This document shows, one piece after another, positions 33,031-35,005 of a DNA stretch of 35,005 nt. The DNA is from Treponema sp. GTDB lineage: Bacteria; Spirochaetota; Spirochaetia; Treponematales; Breznakiellaceae. Within the stretch, counting starts at the first letter, position 1. Every line of letters starts with the position of its first letter. The notes beneath the pieces are model-generated. The model was not told the DNA's origin. It did no database searches and saw only the letters and a program-made list of their open reading frames with translations. The translations under genes and the position numbers were made by a program. The stretch is taken from positions 1 to 35,005 of the forward strand of contig JAISPH010000224.1 of NCBI GenBank assembly GCA_031275035.1. The letters run 5' to 3'.

Positions 33031-35005
33031 ATGGTTCAGCAAGTAACTATGCAGATTGCCGGAAAGGAACTCGTTCTTGAGACCGGCAGAATCGCAAAAC
33101 AGGCCAACGGTTCTGTTTTTGCCCAATACGAAGGGTCCGCGGTAATCGCCACGGTCTGCGCATCTTCCGATTCCGTGGAGGGCCTGGATTATGTCCCCCT
33201 TACGGTGGATTATAACGAGAAGTATTATGCCGCCGGGAAGATTCCCGGAGGGTTCATCAAACGGGAGAGCCGTCCCAAGGACAAGGAGATTTTGGTATCC
33301 CGGCTCATTGACAGGCCCATGCGGCCCCTCTTTGAAAAAAGCTTCGGCAGGGAGATTCAGGTGGTGCCCACCACCATCTCTGCGGATCAGATCAATCCCC
33401 CGGATATACTGGCCATCATCGCCTCTTCCGCGGCGGTGCATATTTCGGATATTCCCTTCGGCGGTCCCATCGCCGGGGTGCGGATCTGCGCCGCCGGGGA
33501 TGAGCTTATCGTTAATCCCAGCTACGAAGAGATAGAAAAGTCCCGCCTGGAAATTGTAGTGGCGGGAACCAGGGACGGCATCACCATGGTGGAGGGGGGC
33601 GCCAGGGAGGTCAGCGAGGATCTGATGATCCGGGCCCTGGAAAAGGCCCAGGAAGTTATCGGTGAACTCTGCGCCCTTCAGGAAAAACTGCGGGAACTGG
33701 CGGGCAGGGAGAAGCTGCCCCTTACGGAGGCTACCCTTGTACTGGAAAACAGGGAGGCTATCAGGAACGCCGCCTATCCCCTGCTGGCGGAGGCCTGTTT
33801 CTTGCCGGCCAAACAGGACCGCCGCGAAGGCATCCGCAGGGTAAAGAAAGATATCGCCGCCCAATATAAGGATCAGCTTGAAGACGAGGGGCAGAAGAAA
33901 CTCTTTGACGCCCTCTTTGAAGATATGCAGTACGAACTGCTCCGTTCCTCTATCCTGGACAAAGGACTGCGGGTGGACGGCCGGGGAACCGAGGACATAC
34001 GGAACATCACCTGTGAAGTGGGAATTCTGAAACGGACCCATGGTTCCGCCCTCTTTACCCGGGGAGAAACCCAGTCCCTGGTGGTTACCACCCTGGGAAC
34101 GGTTTTTGACGAACAGATCTTTGACGATATAGAGGGGGACAAGCGGGAGCATTTTATTCTTCATTATAACTTCCCTCCCTATTCGGTGGGCGAGGTGGGC
34201 CGCATGGGTACGGGCCGCCGGGAAATAGGCCACGGTAACCTGGCCCGGCGTTCCCTGGAAATGATGGTTCCCTCCAAGGAAGAATTCCCCTATACGATCA
34301 GGGTGGTTTCGGAGATCATGGAATCCAACGGTTCCTCCTCCATGGCTTCGGTCTGTGGCGGCACCCTCTCCATGCTCCACGCCGGGGTTCCCCTGAAGAA
34401 ACCTGTAGCGGGTATCGCCATGGGGCTTATCACCGAGGGCAAAGGCGGACCCGGCGACCGTTATGCGGTGCTGTCGGACATACTCGGTGAAGAAGACCAT
34501 CTGGGGGATATGGATTTTAAGGTTGCCGGTACCGAAGAGGGGATCACGGGTTTCCAGATGGATATTAAGATCGCCGGGGTAAGCCCCGAGGTGATGCGGA
34601 AGGCCCTGGATCAGGCCCGGCGGGGGCGGCTTCACATCCTTTCGATTATGAATAAGACCATCAGTAAGCCCACCGAGGCGATCAGCGAATACGCCCCCAA
34701 GATTGTTACCCTGCGGATCGACATTGATAAGATCGGCGCCCTCATCGGCCCCGGCGGCAAAAACGTCAAGGCCCTCTGCGAACAGTACAGCGTAAAAATC
34801 AATACCGAAGACGACGGGACGGTAACCATCTTCGGCAAGAATACCAGGGATGCCGAGGATGCCAAAAAGGCGGTTCTGGGCATTGTCTGCGATCCCGAGG
34901 TCGGCCTAATTTACAACGGTACGGTAAAGCGGATCATGGATTTCGGCGCCTTTGTAGAGATACTTCCCGGCAAGGAAGGGCTGGTGCATATTTCCAAGCT
35001 TTCCC
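33031..35005 (+). CDS. pnp: Polyribonucleotide nucleotidyltransferase (PNPase), 3' end outside window
   Basis: PNPase degrades RNA 3' to 5' using phosphate. The 658 codons seen cover the first RNase PH domain ([18 protein letters not shown]), the all-helical linker and the second catalytic domain ([38 protein letters not shown]). They also cover the KH domain ([16 protein letters not shown]) and the opening of the S1 domain ([17 protein letters not shown]). The window ends inside S1. The ATG at 33031 aligns with family starts but has only GGGAAAAAT upstream; a TTG at 32980 in the same frame has AGGAGGG 4 bases upstream and would add 17 residues, so the start is open. It closes the visible translation operon. 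Confidence 0.95.
   Translation, partial: MVQQVTMQIAGKELVLETGRIAKQANGSVFAQYEGSAVIATVCASSDSVEGLDYVPLTVDYNEKYYAAGKIPGGFIKRESRPKDKEILVSRLIDRPMRPLFEKSFGREIQVVPTTISADQINPPDILAIIASSAAVHISDIPFGGPIAGVRICAAGDELIVNPSYEEIEKSRLEIVVAGTRDGITMVEGGAREVSEDLMIRALEKAQEVIGELCALQEKLRELAGREKLPLTEATLVLENREAIRNAAYPLLAEACFLPAKQDRREGIRRVKKDIAAQYKDQLEDEGQKKLFDALFEDMQYELLRSSILDKGLRVDGRGTEDIRNITCEVGILKRTHGSALFTRGETQSLVVTTLGTVFDEQIFDDIEGDKREHFILHYNFPPYSVGEVGRMGTGRREIGHGNLARRSLEMMVPSKEEFPYTIRVVSEIMESNGSSSMASVCGGTLSMLHAGVPLKKPVAGIAMGLITEGKGGPGDRYAVLSDILGEEDHLGDMDFKVAGTEEGITGFQMDIKIAGVSPEVMRKALDQARRGRLHILSIMNKTISKPTEAISEYAPKIVTLRIDIDKIGALIGPGGKNVKALCEQYSVKINTEDDGTVTIFGKNTRDAEDAKKAVLGIVCDPEVGLIYNGTVKRIMDFGAFVEILPGKEGLVHISKLS

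Noticed and set aside
1..35005. CRISPR arrays, insertion sequences, prophage genes, tRNA or rRNA genes, toxin-antitoxin or defence systems
   Set aside because: I looked for regularly spaced repeats, transposase-like or phage-like proteins and cloverleaf patterns by eye and found none I could support.

Overview
The window looks like chromosome of a moderately GC-rich (roughly mid-50s percent by eye) host-associated anaerobe. My best guess is a spirochaete of the Treponema group. Supporting signs are the style of the solute-binding-protein signal peptide (ending LFAAGGQQ), an inositol/sugar-ABC lifestyle, a bacteriohemerythrin, a dCache chemoreceptor and the translation operon layout. This assignment is inference; no rRNA or tRNA gene is present to confirm it. 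Gene density is high, most starts have clear AGGAGG-type ribosome sites, and I see no insertion sequence, phage gene, CRISPR array or RNA gene.

Region 1 (1-14277) is a myo-inositol utilisation locus built around a divergent control region (6006-6482). Leftward runs iolG-iolB-iolD-iolE followed by a sugar-type ABC ATPase that leaves the window. Rightward runs a complete ribose/inositol-type ABC importer (binding protein, double ATPase, permease), a second Gfo/Idh/MocA dehydrogenase, a LacI-family regulator and a two-subunit transketolase. Both divergent promoters carry a near-consensus -35/-10 pair with a LacI-type operator (core GCAAACGTT) over or just after the start point, which suggests the local LacI protein controls both arms. 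IolG, IolE, IolD and IolB together take myo-inositol to 2-deoxy-5-keto-D-gluconate. The usual next enzymes (IolC kinase, IolJ aldolase, IolA) are not in the window, while a split transketolase is.

Region 2 (14278-20580) holds a leftward NADP-type isocitrate dehydrogenase with its own promoter. It also holds a leftward tryptophan/amino-acid cluster: tryptophanase (tnaA), an NSS-family Na+ symporter that is a plausible tryptophan importer, RidA, and a HisC-like aminotransferase. Tryptophanase produces 2-aminoacrylate, the substrate RidA clears, so the grouping makes biochemical sense.

Region 3 (20580-25800) contains single genes: bacteriohemerythrin, a SAM methyltransferase, a methyl-accepting chemotaxis protein and a ComF-type phosphoribosyltransferase.

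Region 4 (25831-35005) is the classical operon rimP-nusA-infB-rbfA-truB-ribF-rpsO-pnp (pnp runs off the end). It has a strong promoter, an intrinsic-terminator-like hairpin in the leader, and a structured rpsO-pnp junction. Unusual points are a four-cysteine zinc-ribbon-like tail on NusA, a RibF that keeps the FAD synthetase half but lacks recognisable riboflavin kinase motifs, and 18-residue Gly/Pro/Arg repeats in IF-2.

The most interesting lead is the inositol locus, where a transketolase sits in the place where a kinase/aldolase branch would be expected. By contrast the translation operon is ordinary apart from the points noted.
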